Shown piece by piece: positions 53,258 through 62,600 of a stretch of 64,000 nucleotides of DNA. The stretch spans positions 1 through 64,000 of the forward strand of contig JABZFM010000020.1 of the NCBI GenBank assembly GCA_014237465.1. The letters are read 5' to 3'. The first letter of the stretch is position 1. Every line of letters begins with the position of its first letter. The position numbers and the translations under genes are program-made. This stretch comes from Desulfobacteraceae bacterium (GTDB lineage Bacteria > Desulfobacterota > Desulfobacteria > Desulfobacterales > Desulfosalsimonadaceae). The notes beneath the pieces were generated by a model. It was not told the origin of the DNA. It worked only from the letters and a program-made list of their open reading frames with translations, and did no database searches.

Positions 53258-54610
53258 ATGCCTTCTGCTGATACCGCGGCCGACTACCATCACCCTGAAA
53301 AAATTCTGCAAAAACTCATCCGGTTTGACACCACCAACCCGCCGGGCAATGAAAAGGCATGCATTGATTATATTGCAGACCTGTTAAAACAAAACGGAAT
53401 CGAATCAGTTTTAATTGCAAAAGATCCCGGCCGTCCCAATTTAATCGCAAGGCTCAACGGCAGCAACTACGCGCCGCCGCTGCTCATGTACGGGCATGCG
53501 GATGTGGTAACCACGGAAAATCAGATATGGCGCCATCCGCCGTTTGAAGGAAAAATCACGGACGGATTTGTCTGGGGACGGGGGGCTTTAGACATGAAGG
53601 GTGCGGTTGCCATGATGGCAGCCGCGCTTTTACGGGCAAAGGCAGAAAACCTGAAGCCTGCCGGGGATATCGTTTTTGCGGTGCTCAGCGACGAAGAATC
53701 CGGTGGAAATCTCGGAGCCAGGTATCTGGTTGAAAATTATCCGGAACAATTTTCCGGCATCCATTATGCCATTGGTGAATTCGGCGCTTGCGCCATGTAC
53801 GTGGGACAGCAAAAATTTTATCCCATCCAGGTATCAGAAAAACAGATTTGCTGGATAGAGGCAAAAATCAAAGGCCCGGGCGGGCATGGATCGTTTCCGT
53901 TAAAAAATAGCGCCATGTCCAAAATGGGACAATTCATCAACAAGATCAGCTCTTCAAATTTATCCCCGCACATCACAGCCATTCCCCGCCAAATGGTTCA
54001 GACCATTGCCTCCGCCATGCCGATGCCTGCGGGACTGATCCTGCGCCAGCTGCTTAATCCGGTTCTTACTGAAAAGGTTTTAAAACTGCTTGGTCCTAAG
54101 GGTGACAAATTTAAACCAATGCTATTCAACACAGTCAATCCGACAGTCGTCAAAGGTGGCAGTAAAATCAATGTGATCCCCTCGGAAATATCCCTGCAAC
54201 TCGACTGTCGGCTGCTGCCGGGCTTCACCCCTGAAGATTTAATTGCGGAACTCCGGCCGGCAACAGGAACGGATATCTCCATCGACATCATCAGCTATGA
54301 TCATTGTCCTGCTAATCCGGACCTGGGGATGTTCAGCCTGCTGGCCGATGTCCTGCGTGAAGCAGACCCGGAAGGCATTCCCATGCAGATGCTGCTGCCC
54401 GGGGCAACAGACGGACGGTTTTTTTCACGCCTGAATATCCAGACCTACGGATTTACCCCCATGAATCTGTCCCCCGGGTTTGACTTTTTTTCCACCATTC
54501 ATGCGGCAAATGAACGGGTGCCCATTGATGCCATCCATTTTGGGGCAAACACAATCTTTCGGCTGCTGCAGCGTTACGGAGAGTCCGTGATATCCGCTAA
54601 AAAAGGCTGA
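53258..54610 (+). CDS. M20 family metallopeptidase (ArgE/DapE/ACY1-like)
   Basis: 450 aa from ATG with GGAGA 7 bases upstream (frame to 53180 adds 26 non-conserved residues). The M20 metal and catalytic motifs are in place: YGHADVV, WGRGALDMKG, SDEESGGNLGA, and a late LPGATDGRFF His/Asp region. A dimerisation domain (about 190-300) is present. It removes an N-acyl or terminal amino acid from small peptides or acylated amino acids; the exact substrate is not readable. Confidence 0.9.
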   Translation: MPSADTAADYHHPEKILQKLIRFDTTNPPGNEKACIDYIADLLKQNGIESVLIAKDPGRPNLIARLNGSNYAPPLLMYGHADVVTTENQIWRHPPFEGKITDGFVWGRGALDMKGAVAMMAAALLRAKAENLKPAGDIVFAVLSDEESGGNLGARYLVENYPEQFSGIHYAIGEFGACAMYVGQQKFYPIQVSEKQICWIEAKIKGPGGHGSFPLKNSAMSKMGQFINKISSSNLSPHITAIPRQMVQTIASAMPMPAGLILRQLLNPVLTEKVLKLLGPKGDKFKPMLFNTVNPTVVKGGSKINVIPSEISLQLDCRLLPGFTPEDLIAELRPATGTDISIDIISYDHCPANPDLGMFSLLADVLREADPEGIPMQMLLPGATDGRFFSRLNIQTYGFTPMNLSPGFDFFSTIHAANERVPIDAIHFGANTIFRLLQRYGESVISAKKG

Positions 54611-54743
54611 CTTTGACTAAGGGCTCGCTCAGAAATAACTTCATATTTTGATGTGCCCATCCCTCCAACTTAAAAAAAATCATTAATAATACCTTGCTAA
54701 TTCAATAAATTATCTGTGTTTAATTTATTTTTTAAAAAAACAC

Positions 54744-54792
54744 TTGACATAGAAAAACATAGCGCATATCTTTGCGTACACTTGTACATGCA
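54744..54792 (+). promoter_or_regulatory. Promoter with overlapping GTACA palindrome (FabR-like operator)
   Basis: TTGACA at 54744-54749, a 17-base spacer and TATCTT at 54767-54772 form a good sigma-70 promoter. It is followed at once by TGCGTACACTTGTACATGCA (54773-54792), whose GTACA/TGTAC half-sites form a palindrome. A FabR-like TetR regulator is encoded 2.7 kb downstream, and its known relatives bind GTACA-type palindromes. Binding here is inferred. The remainder of 54611-54954 is AT-rich without a gene. Confidence 0.5.
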
Positions 54793-54954
54793 TTTGTCTT
54801 GACGCTTATCTTAACGTTTGTCAAAACAATAAAATGTGCGGGTGTCGGACTAAAGTTTTTTTATGGAATTACCATGTTTTTTTCTACAGAAACGCTGCTG
54901 ATTATTATCAGCCTGCCAGACTGTAAAGCATAAATACTTAAGGAGGAGGGAAAA

Positions 54955-55899
54955 ATGAAAAATTTCGAAATGACAGGCACTAATGATTTAATTGATGATT
55001 CCAATGTTAAGGACCAGCAATTTTTGAACGGTGAAGGAAAAGGTGTTCAGATGAAAAAATGGAAACCATTCACCGACTTTGTTTTAAGCAAGCTCGTAAA
55101 AAAGGCAGAGATAATCAACGGAGAAGCATTACTTCCCACTGATGACCGACCGGTTGTAGCTATTGCATCTCACGGCCCTAATGTTGCCTGGATGCCCCTT
55201 GTGGCGCTCGTTGGAAAATTTTTCAATGATAATGGACACGGAAACATCATTGGCGGAATGTATCCACATAAAGCATTGTTTTTGATACCGGGTCTTAAAG
55301 GATTTTACAAAAGAGTATTGGGAACTCCGACTAATGTGAATACGGTCGATGATATTGTTGACTTACTTAAAAATAATGAAATCGGTTTGACCGGCACAGC
55401 TCCTGAAGGCGCTAACTGTCTTTTGTCTTTTAACGAGTATGTTGCCCCCTTTCGATCAAAAGGAATGATTGCGGCAGCGATTAAAGCCGATACAAGCATA
55501 TGTCTGATGGCCCACCAGGGTGCGGAAGACTGGAATATAAGGGCCGATCTCCCATTTGGCTGGAGCGTACCGTTTACCAATGGTCTCAAAGGTATCAATA
55601 TTCCACTTCCGCCATACAAGAAGATCAATCGCTATATTGTTCTGTGCAGGCGGTATAAACCCTCTATCACTTCAGCAGACTTAAAAAATAAAACAAAAAG
55701 AGAAGCACGTTTGCTTTTAAATATTGAAATCGAGAGGATCCGCGCTGAAATGAATTTGATGACAGATGAAGTCAAAGAATTGATGAGAAAAAAGACAGTT
55801 AAACTCAAATTGGCAAAACCTCAAAAAGCGAAGCCATGGCAAAATGAAATGCTTCAAATTTATAATTCTCCGTTTCCTCCGGATGAAGCGTACTGTTAG
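54955..55899 (+). CDS. PlsC-like acyltransferase (atypical)
   Basis: 314 aa, strong AAGGAGGAGGG ribosome site. The core resembles glycerolipid acyltransferases: VVAIASHGPNVAWMPLVALV in place of the canonical HxxxxD block, GTAPEGANCLLSF in place of FPEGTRS, and a hydrophobic interior. The catalytic Asp five residues after His is not in the usual place. No signal peptide. It should acylate a lysophospholipid or related lipid, or be a diverged relative; the next gene is a second acyltransferase. Confidence 0.65.
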   Translation: MKNFEMTGTNDLIDDSNVKDQQFLNGEGKGVQMKKWKPFTDFVLSKLVKKAEIINGEALLPTDDRPVVAIASHGPNVAWMPLVALVGKFFNDNGHGNIIGGMYPHKALFLIPGLKGFYKRVLGTPTNVNTVDDIVDLLKNNEIGLTGTAPEGANCLLSFNEYVAPFRSKGMIAAAIKADTSICLMAHQGAEDWNIRADLPFGWSVPFTNGLKGINIPLPPYKKINRYIVLCRRYKPSITSADLKNKTKREARLLLNIEIERIRAEMNLMTDEVKELMRKKTVKLKLAKPQKAKPWQNEMLQIYNSPFPPDEAYC

Positions 55900-56050
55900 G
55901 AATTGAACGTTTTTAAACTTTCAATATATGGCGGACTCATAACAATTCGAAGATTTTTTCATCCCCATCCAATGGGGCAAGTCACGGCCCATAAATAAAC
56001 AGGGCAGACGGACTTCTTACGGAGTCGCAGATTTTAACAGGAGAAAAACA

Positions 56051-57049
56051 ATGTACAGCACAATGATAAAAATGCCTGAAACAGGCCGATATTTATTCAA
56101 CGATGCCCTTATGAATGAGACGATAAATAAGCCCATTAATGATACAAAGAGTATCGGCAATGATACTGATAATGTAGTCAATATGGTAAAACCAGTCAAG
56201 GGCGGCCGGTCCAATAAAATAAGTAGGATATTAAGCAGTCGCACGGAAAAATGGTCCGTAGAGGGCCCAAATGTCGATATGATGAAAAGACACAGTGGCG
56301 TATGGGATTTTATTTTGGATCATTATTTCCGTGTGGAGATGACAGGTTGGGAACGTCTGCCGGACAAAGCCTCCATGCTTATCGGAATTCACTCGGGAAC
56401 CTGGTTGACAATGGATGCATGGACGCTGTGTGCGGAATGGTGGCGAAGGTATCAAGGGGAGCGCATTCTTCACGGCACAGCTCACGATGCCTTAATGGCG
56501 ATGCCGGTCCTTGGGCAATATTTTCATAATGTCGGCGTGATTCCGGCAAAACGTGAGTCCGTTACCGCCGCATTTGCCGCCGGACACGACGTGGTCATCT
56601 GGCCGGGGGGCGAAGTGGATGCCATGCGCTCGTGGTCCAAACGTTATGACGTTGTTCTTGGCGGCCGGACAGGGTTTATTCGTCAGGCAATTCGCTCAGG
56701 CGTGCCGATTGTACCGATTGCAACGGTGGGCGGTCATGACACGGTATTTGTCCTCTCAGAATGCAGGAAGCTAGCCAAAATACTCCGTTTGAAAAAGTAT
56801 CTGAGAACAGATATCGCGCCGCTTGTCCTTGGGTTTCCGTTCGGCATTACGCTCGAAGCTTTCCCGATGCACATTCCGTATCCGGCCAAAATACGGACTG
56901 AAATACTCGAGCCCATTGAAATCGACACGGATCCCGAGCGTGAGAAAGATAACGAATATGTAGACAAAAAATATAAAGAGGTTGAATCCTGTATTCAGGA
57001 AGGGGTTAACCGCCTCGCAGGACGCCGGAAAGGGCCGGTTTTTGGTTAG
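56051..57049 (+). CDS. Lysophospholipid acyltransferase family protein
   Basis: 332 aa. GIHSGTWLTMDAWTLCAEWW (about 113-132), LHGTAHDALMAMPVLGQYFH and VIWPGGEVDAMRSWSKR (about 176-192) follow the diacylglycerol/lysophospholipid acyltransferase pattern, with His and the PGGE block in the FPEG position. The N-terminal 75 residues are not conserved. ACAGGAGA precedes ATG. It sits between the atypical acyltransferase and the FabR-like regulator, so all three may handle membrane lipids. Confidence 0.8.
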   Translation: MYSTMIKMPETGRYLFNDALMNETINKPINDTKSIGNDTDNVVNMVKPVKGGRSNKISRILSSRTEKWSVEGPNVDMMKRHSGVWDFILDHYFRVEMTGWERLPDKASMLIGIHSGTWLTMDAWTLCAEWWRRYQGERILHGTAHDALMAMPVLGQYFHNVGVIPAKRESVTAAFAAGHDVVIWPGGEVDAMRSWSKRYDVVLGGRTGFIRQAIRSGVPIVPIATVGGHDTVFVLSECRKLAKILRLKKYLRTDIAPLVLGFPFGITLEAFPMHIPYPAKIRTEILEPIEIDTDPEREKDNEYVDKKYKEVESCIQEGVNRLAGRRKGPVFG

Positions 57050-57156
57050 CACCCGTGGAACGGGGGGGGAAGACCCCTCGAAGGGGCCTAAAAGCATCTC
57101 GATTCCTGGAGGTTACAATCCACTATCAACGATGTAGCCGTCAGCTGAAAGGCTAT

Positions 57157-57272
57157 GAACATCGAACGCCCAACGGTGAATTTTGAATAAGGTATTCTGC
57201 CTATTTTTATAAACTATAAACTGGTGGAGCGAAGCGATTTCATCATTCGATGTTCGATGTTGGACGTTCAAA
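57157..57272. repeat. Inverted pair of AACATCGAACG(T/C)CCAAC repeats
   Basis: GAACATCGAACGCCCAACG at 57157 and its near-complement CGATGTTCGATGTTGGACGT at 57248 flank 70 bases. A third copy (AACATCGAACGTCCAACATT) is in the livG-livF gap at 48420. They are short dispersed repeats. No gene is supported elsewhere in 57050-57519. Confidence 0.55.
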
Positions 57273-57519
57273 AAATGCTTTACTCGGCCGCCATTGAGTA
57301 TATTTATTCTCTGAAGGAACGGTAATACCTTTTAGGGTCGAACCAGCAGAGCTGGTGGTTTCATTATATGCAATTAATGATCGCTATATCTGTTTGTAAA
57401 AATTATGATTACAGTATATATATCCATTATCCATGAAAATAGACAATCGGGCTTTTCCCGGGATAGAACATGCTGTTATATTCAAACATAGAAAATCTCA
57501 TCAGTCACGAGGATAAAAA

Positions 57520-58188
57520 ATGCCTTCTCGTAAAGACCTAAAAAAACAAAAAGAAAAAACAAGCCAGGCACTGATTCAAGCGGCCCTGCAACTCTGCGCC
57601 GAAGAAGGATATGCCAGTTTGAGCTTAAGATCCGTGGCAAGAAAAGCAGGTATTGCGCCGACATCATTTTATCGGCATTTCCGTGAAATTGACGAAATGG
57701 GAGTGGCGATGGTTGCTCAGGCCAAAGAGGTGATGGATAATTGCCTGGCGCAGGCTCGGAAAAAAATGACGTTTCCGGCCATTAAAAAAAGTGATTCCCC
57801 GGCGCATTTGCTTAAATCAATTGAATGCATGACGCGTCCTTTTGCAGAAACATTTATAAACTTCTTGAAAAAAAATAATCAGCTGCTCCATTTGTTTTTT
57901 CAGGAACGTACGGGCAGTTCAGAGGCGATGCGAAAAGCAATTTTTGATGCAACAGACCAGTTAACCGAATTGCTGGCCGAAGACTTGAAACAACTCAGCG
58001 AATCGTCCAAAAATAAACTGGGCGATGTTCGATTAATCTCGGAAACCATGCTGACGATTGTAAGCAGCAGCGGCATGGAAATGCTGGTTCATCCGAAAGC
58101 TAAACCCGGAGATATAACCGGAGATATAACCGGACGCGCAATCCAAAAACTCAATCTCCTTTTGCTGGGAGCCTTGATCTATGAATAA
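57520..58188 (+). CDS. TetR family regulator, FabR-like
   Basis: 222 aa. The N-terminal helix-turn-helix reads LSLRSVARKAGIAPTSFYRHFREIDEMGVAM, close to FabR, the repressor of unsaturated fatty-acid genes in E. coli. The following FLKKNNQLLHLFFQERTGSS also matches that family. A 12-base tandem duplication (GDITGDITG, near 58115) lies close to the end. GAGGA precedes ATG. Target and ligand are inferred from the neighbouring acyltransferases and the palindrome at 54773. Confidence 0.85.
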   Translation: MPSRKDLKKQKEKTSQALIQAALQLCAEEGYASLSLRSVARKAGIAPTSFYRHFREIDEMGVAMVAQAKEVMDNCLAQARKKMTFPAIKKSDSPAHLLKSIECMTRPFAETFINFLKKNNQLLHLFFQERTGSSEAMRKAIFDATDQLTELLAEDLKQLSESSKNKLGDVRLISETMLTIVSSSGMEMLVHPKAKPGDITGDITGRAIQKLNLLLLGALIYE

Positions 58189-58223
58189 ACCAAATAGGGA
58201 ACAAACCAAACAAGGAGACGGCC

Positions 58224-59291
58224 ATGCATGATCTCATTCATCAATTTCTGGAAGCCCACGTTGCGCATGAGTTAAACCGTTTCAAAGACAATGGCTATAT
58301 ACAGACCATCAAGGAAGAAGTCTCTGCGGTTTTTGAATGGGTCAAAAAAATAAAGCTAAAAGATGTCATGCCGGTTGAACAGATCCTGGGACTGATTAAA
58401 CGAAATGTGGTCGAACTCCCTGTGGCCGGCGGCGTCACTGAACTGGCCGGAGAAATGAGCCAGAAAGTTTTGGCCTCTCGCCAGAACAAAAAAACCTCAC
58501 TTGAAGATATCTTCGCACGCAAACAATATGACGATATTGTGGACAAGGTGGTCAGTCTCAAAAAAGCAAGAGACGATTCAATTCGACGGTTTGTAAACAG
58601 TTCTGTCTATTCCCAACAGATTTCGGAAGTGCTGTTTACCGGAATCAAAGAATACATGCTTGCTGAAAATATTATCGCCAAAAAAGTACCCGGTGTTTCT
58701 TCTTTGATAAAGGTCGGAAAATTTGCAGTCAATAAAACCATGCCTTCTTTAGAGGTTGCAATTGAAAAAAAGGTAAAGAGTTACATCGAAAGCAATCTTG
58801 AAAATACAATTCGTCGCAGTGAAAAATCCATAATTAACTATTTTGACGAGACCCGGATAGTTGATACGGGTGAAGAGATCTGGGAGTCTATTGCAAAAAC
58901 AAAGTTGTCTGAATATTTTTCCGCCATTGATGACAATGACATGGAAGACTTTATTATCATCGGATATGATTTCTGGCTTCATTTCCGAAACACGAAGTAT
59001 TTTAAGGGGATTTATACGGAACTGGTTAAATACTTTTTTAAAAAATACGGAGACAGGGAACTGGACGTCATCTTAGAAGATATCGGGGTTACCCGGAAAA
59101 TGGTGATCAATGAGCTCATTGAAATCATCGCGCCAGGGATTGAAAAAGCATTATCTATAGGATATCTGGAAGAACGCATCCGTGCCAGGCTTGAGTCCTT
59201 CTACCTTTCCAAAAAGGCGGCATCCATTATTTCACCTAAAAAGACGCCACCCCAAAAAACAAAAAAAACCAAAAAAGCAAAGCCCAAATGA
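58224..59291 (+). CDS. Conserved unknown, highly charged protein
   Basis: 355 aa with no signal peptide. Mostly helical and Lys/Glu-rich; the centre (about 120-200) has an amphipathic, membrane-like stretch (LAENIIAKKVPGVSSLIKVG) and the end is a Lys/Pro tail (KTPPQKTKKTKKAKPK). No catalytic motif is visible. AAGGAGAC precedes ATG 35 bases after the regulator gene, so it shares that operon. I cannot name a function. Confidence 0.7.
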   Translation: MHDLIHQFLEAHVAHELNRFKDNGYIQTIKEEVSAVFEWVKKIKLKDVMPVEQILGLIKRNVVELPVAGGVTELAGEMSQKVLASRQNKKTSLEDIFARKQYDDIVDKVVSLKKARDDSIRRFVNSSVYSQQISEVLFTGIKEYMLAENIIAKKVPGVSSLIKVGKFAVNKTMPSLEVAIEKKVKSYIESNLENTIRRSEKSIINYFDETRIVDTGEEIWESIAKTKLSEYFSAIDDNDMEDFIIIGYDFWLHFRNTKYFKGIYTELVKYFFKKYGDRELDVILEDIGVTRKMVINELIEIIAPGIEKALSIGYLEERIRARLESFYLSKKAASIISPKKTPPQKTKKTKKAKPK

Positions 59292-59643
59292 GTAATTGTG
59301 GGCTGAAAATTTTTAAACTTTTTTGGCCCCAGCTGAACCATAAACCCCGGTATCACGGCAGCCCCTGACCCCTTTACTATGTAAGTAGTTGATTTGACAG
59401 ATGAAATTTTTTTCCCTATCCAATCAATAAAAACGATGCTTGCAAACGGATTTACAAACAATCTACAAACAGCAGAGCACGGCATTTTCCAATATCGGTT
59501 AATGAATGGGCAGTTCCCAAACGATGTTACCCCATGATTTTGGCTTATTCTTAACCAACAACAAACCCCTCGAAATAATAGCAAAAGAGATAGAAAAAAG
59601 GCCGTTTAACTCACATTTGTAATTGCCCCACCCGCCCTTGCCA
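59292..59643. other. Intergenic region, no feature seen
   Basis: Convergent gap between the 355-aa gene and the activase gene. I see no convincing open frame, RNA, repeat or strong hairpin. Confidence 0.5.
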
Positions 59644-62600
59644 TTACAAACGTCGGCTACGCATCATCCGGTGATGCAGTCTTTCAGCCCTCAAACAAAA
59701 GGCTTCGAGCTTTGCATGAATCAACTGGGGGAATGGAGATCCGTCACTTTCAACCGCCAGAAAAGGAAGCGCCTCAACATCTTCAAGAATCGACTTAAGT
59801 CGCATGTCTTTCGGGGCGGTCGACAGCTTGTCCACCCGGTTCATGGTCTCGTTCAATATCGCCTCGGACATCCGGTTCGGCATGCAGCCGAAAGGCCCGA
59901 TGGCAATGACACCGCATGCCTGGTTCGACACTTCGGTAAGAGCGCTTCCGACGGTTAGGACCACTTCACCTGTTAAATTGGGTGAAACATAAGGTTTGGC
60001 ATTATCGATGATGGTATCCATATCCACTATCTCCGCATGAACAAGACCCGATTTTCTCAGCAGGTTCTTCAGGCGTTTTTCATGTTTTGCCATGACTCTC
60101 TTTTTTATCATGAAGCCCAATTTTTCCAGAAGCGTCATGGACATATAGACCAGCTTTTTATCAACCAGGTAGTCCGAATAGATCATCCATTCCGCGATGG
60201 GCGCACAGACTGTAGCGAAACCCCTTTTAGCCAGAAGTTCGGTCAGATACCTGCGGGACAGCCCGTCACGCCTTACAAATATTTCTCCCGCAAGATAGAT
60301 CACCGGCACATCTTCAGGCGGCAGCTTCATGCGAATTCCGCCAAGCGTCTGGCTTGTTTCTTGAAGCCTCTTTTCCAGTCCCGCAAAATTTTCTGTTTCA
60401 AAGGTTTCCAGTATCCTGCCCCATTCTTTTTCAAATATGTCTATCCCTTCGTTAACATCCACGGCATTTGTGAGAATCATGGAACGTATGTCTTCCATTA
60501 CGTCTGACACAACAACCGCCCACCAGGCCTTAATCTGAAAATCGTTTCCAAGACCCGCGTAACTGTTTTCAGATGAAAGGGATAGAAGCGCCACATCGGG
60601 AATCTTCAATCTCTTGATCAAATCCTCCATAAAAACAAAGTACTGGCCGAACCGACACGGCCCCGAACCTGTGGGCATAAAATAAACAAGGATTTCTCCG
60701 TCCTTTTTATGGTTTTGAATATAATTCAGCAAAGATCCGGTTGTCAGCAAAAGCGGCAGACACTCTTTGCAGCTCGTGTTGGCCCTGCCGAGCCTGAGAA
60801 TCGCCTCGTCTGCAGGCGGATGAACCACAGTGTTAAACCCTTTGGATCTAAAAACGGACCCTATGGATTCCGATGCAAAACGACCCATTGACGGGAAAAG
60901 TATCGTGACTTCCGGATCCGTCATGGAAACGGTTCTTCCGGATGATGTGGTCACCACAGGGACACCGTTTTCAAGAGAGGTCCCGGCAGCCCTGAACCGG
61001 TTTGTCCTGTCCCGGTTTGTTCTGACCCGGTTTGTTCTGTTCGGGGCCTTCCCTTGTTCCTGAAGCTGCCTGAATGTCGCCACAATATCAAGATACGCCT
61101 CTATCCTTGTTTCAAGCCCTGCATCAGCCGTATGGCTGTCAAGTTCAAGGGTCAGGGAGGGCTTTTTACCCATGATGCTTCTAAAATAGCCGATAAGAAA
61201 TGAATCCGGTCCACAGGAAAAATTGGTGATGTATGTACAGAAAAGCTGGGGGTGTTTTTTTACAACCCTGGCCGCCTTTATAATCCGCTGCCCCATACCC
61301 CAGTACATGTGCTTTTTATCCCTTTCATCCTCAAGACTGAGAAAGTCGATGGGAATGACCTGGATGCCCCTTGATACCAGTTTGTAAGGGATCCCCATGT
61401 TGGCTTCCCCCACATACCCGTTGTAGGATCTGGCGAATATCACCACAGCCGTTCTGTCAGGATCTGATTCCAGTTCAGCCATCACCTTTTTACCGGTTTC
61501 CTTCATCTCCTTAAAGCACGCGTTCTGTGTGTCTACCGCTTTTTTAAATGCGTTGACGGCCTTTTTCTTTGCTTCGCCCATCTTTGCTGCCGTCTCAACA
61601 AACTGATCTATTGCGGTTTCAAGTCCTTTTCTGAGATCCAGAAGCGGCGTCAGTACTTGTGTGCCCTTTGCTTTTAATTTTTCAATCGGGTCTCTGAATG
61701 TGGTCTGCAGGTAGAATGTTTCACCCTGAACAAAAGGGCATAATTGTGAGCTTTCATCTCCGTTGCTACTGGGTATGGTTTTAAAGTGAGGAAGAAATAT
61801 AAAATCCGGTTGATCTCTCGCACTATCACTATCATTGATCATTGAATAGAAAAATCCATGGGCCAATTCTGCAGGATAGCAGAAAGCCGCCGACCGTCTA
61901 TCGATCCCTTCCTGGGACGGCTCATCCGGTAAGATGATTTCATATCCAAGTTCGGTAAAAAAGGTTGAATAAAGCGGATAATAGGTATTCACCAGGAAAC
62001 TTCGGTTGATCCACACCCGGCCCTTCGACGTTGTCCCCTCCGGCAGTGCGGCAGCATATTTATCAAAAACAAGCGATTGCCGAAGCCTCACCAGATCAAG
62101 CGTTTTAATGTCATATTTAATATTGCGTCTTAAATTGTAATACCGGTTACAGGCACCGCCAAAAGGATATTTTTTCCCCTCCAGCTCTATCATTGCAATA
62201 TGGCATTGTCTGTCACATTTTTCTTTTCCGCCGCCGCATATGAATGATTTTCCATAATTTACATCGCGAGCCGCAAGGGATTTAAGGTCAAACAGTCCCT
62301 CCTCAATGAGGTTGTTTTTAATTCGTTTCTTAACCTCAAGGGCCACGCCAAAGGCACCCATCAGTCCGGGTTCCGGAGGGACAATGATCGGTTTACCCAC
62401 AAGGGCGGCCATGGCCAGTGGAATAGCATGGTTATAACACACGCCGCCCTGCATGAAGATTTTCTCTCCAACCTGCCGGTTCCCTTTGACGCGGTTTGCA
62501 TAGTTCATGCAGATGGAATAGACCAGCCCGGCAACAATATCCTCATGCGCCACGCCTTCGTGAATCGCATTCTTAATATCCGACGAGATAAATGCGGCAC

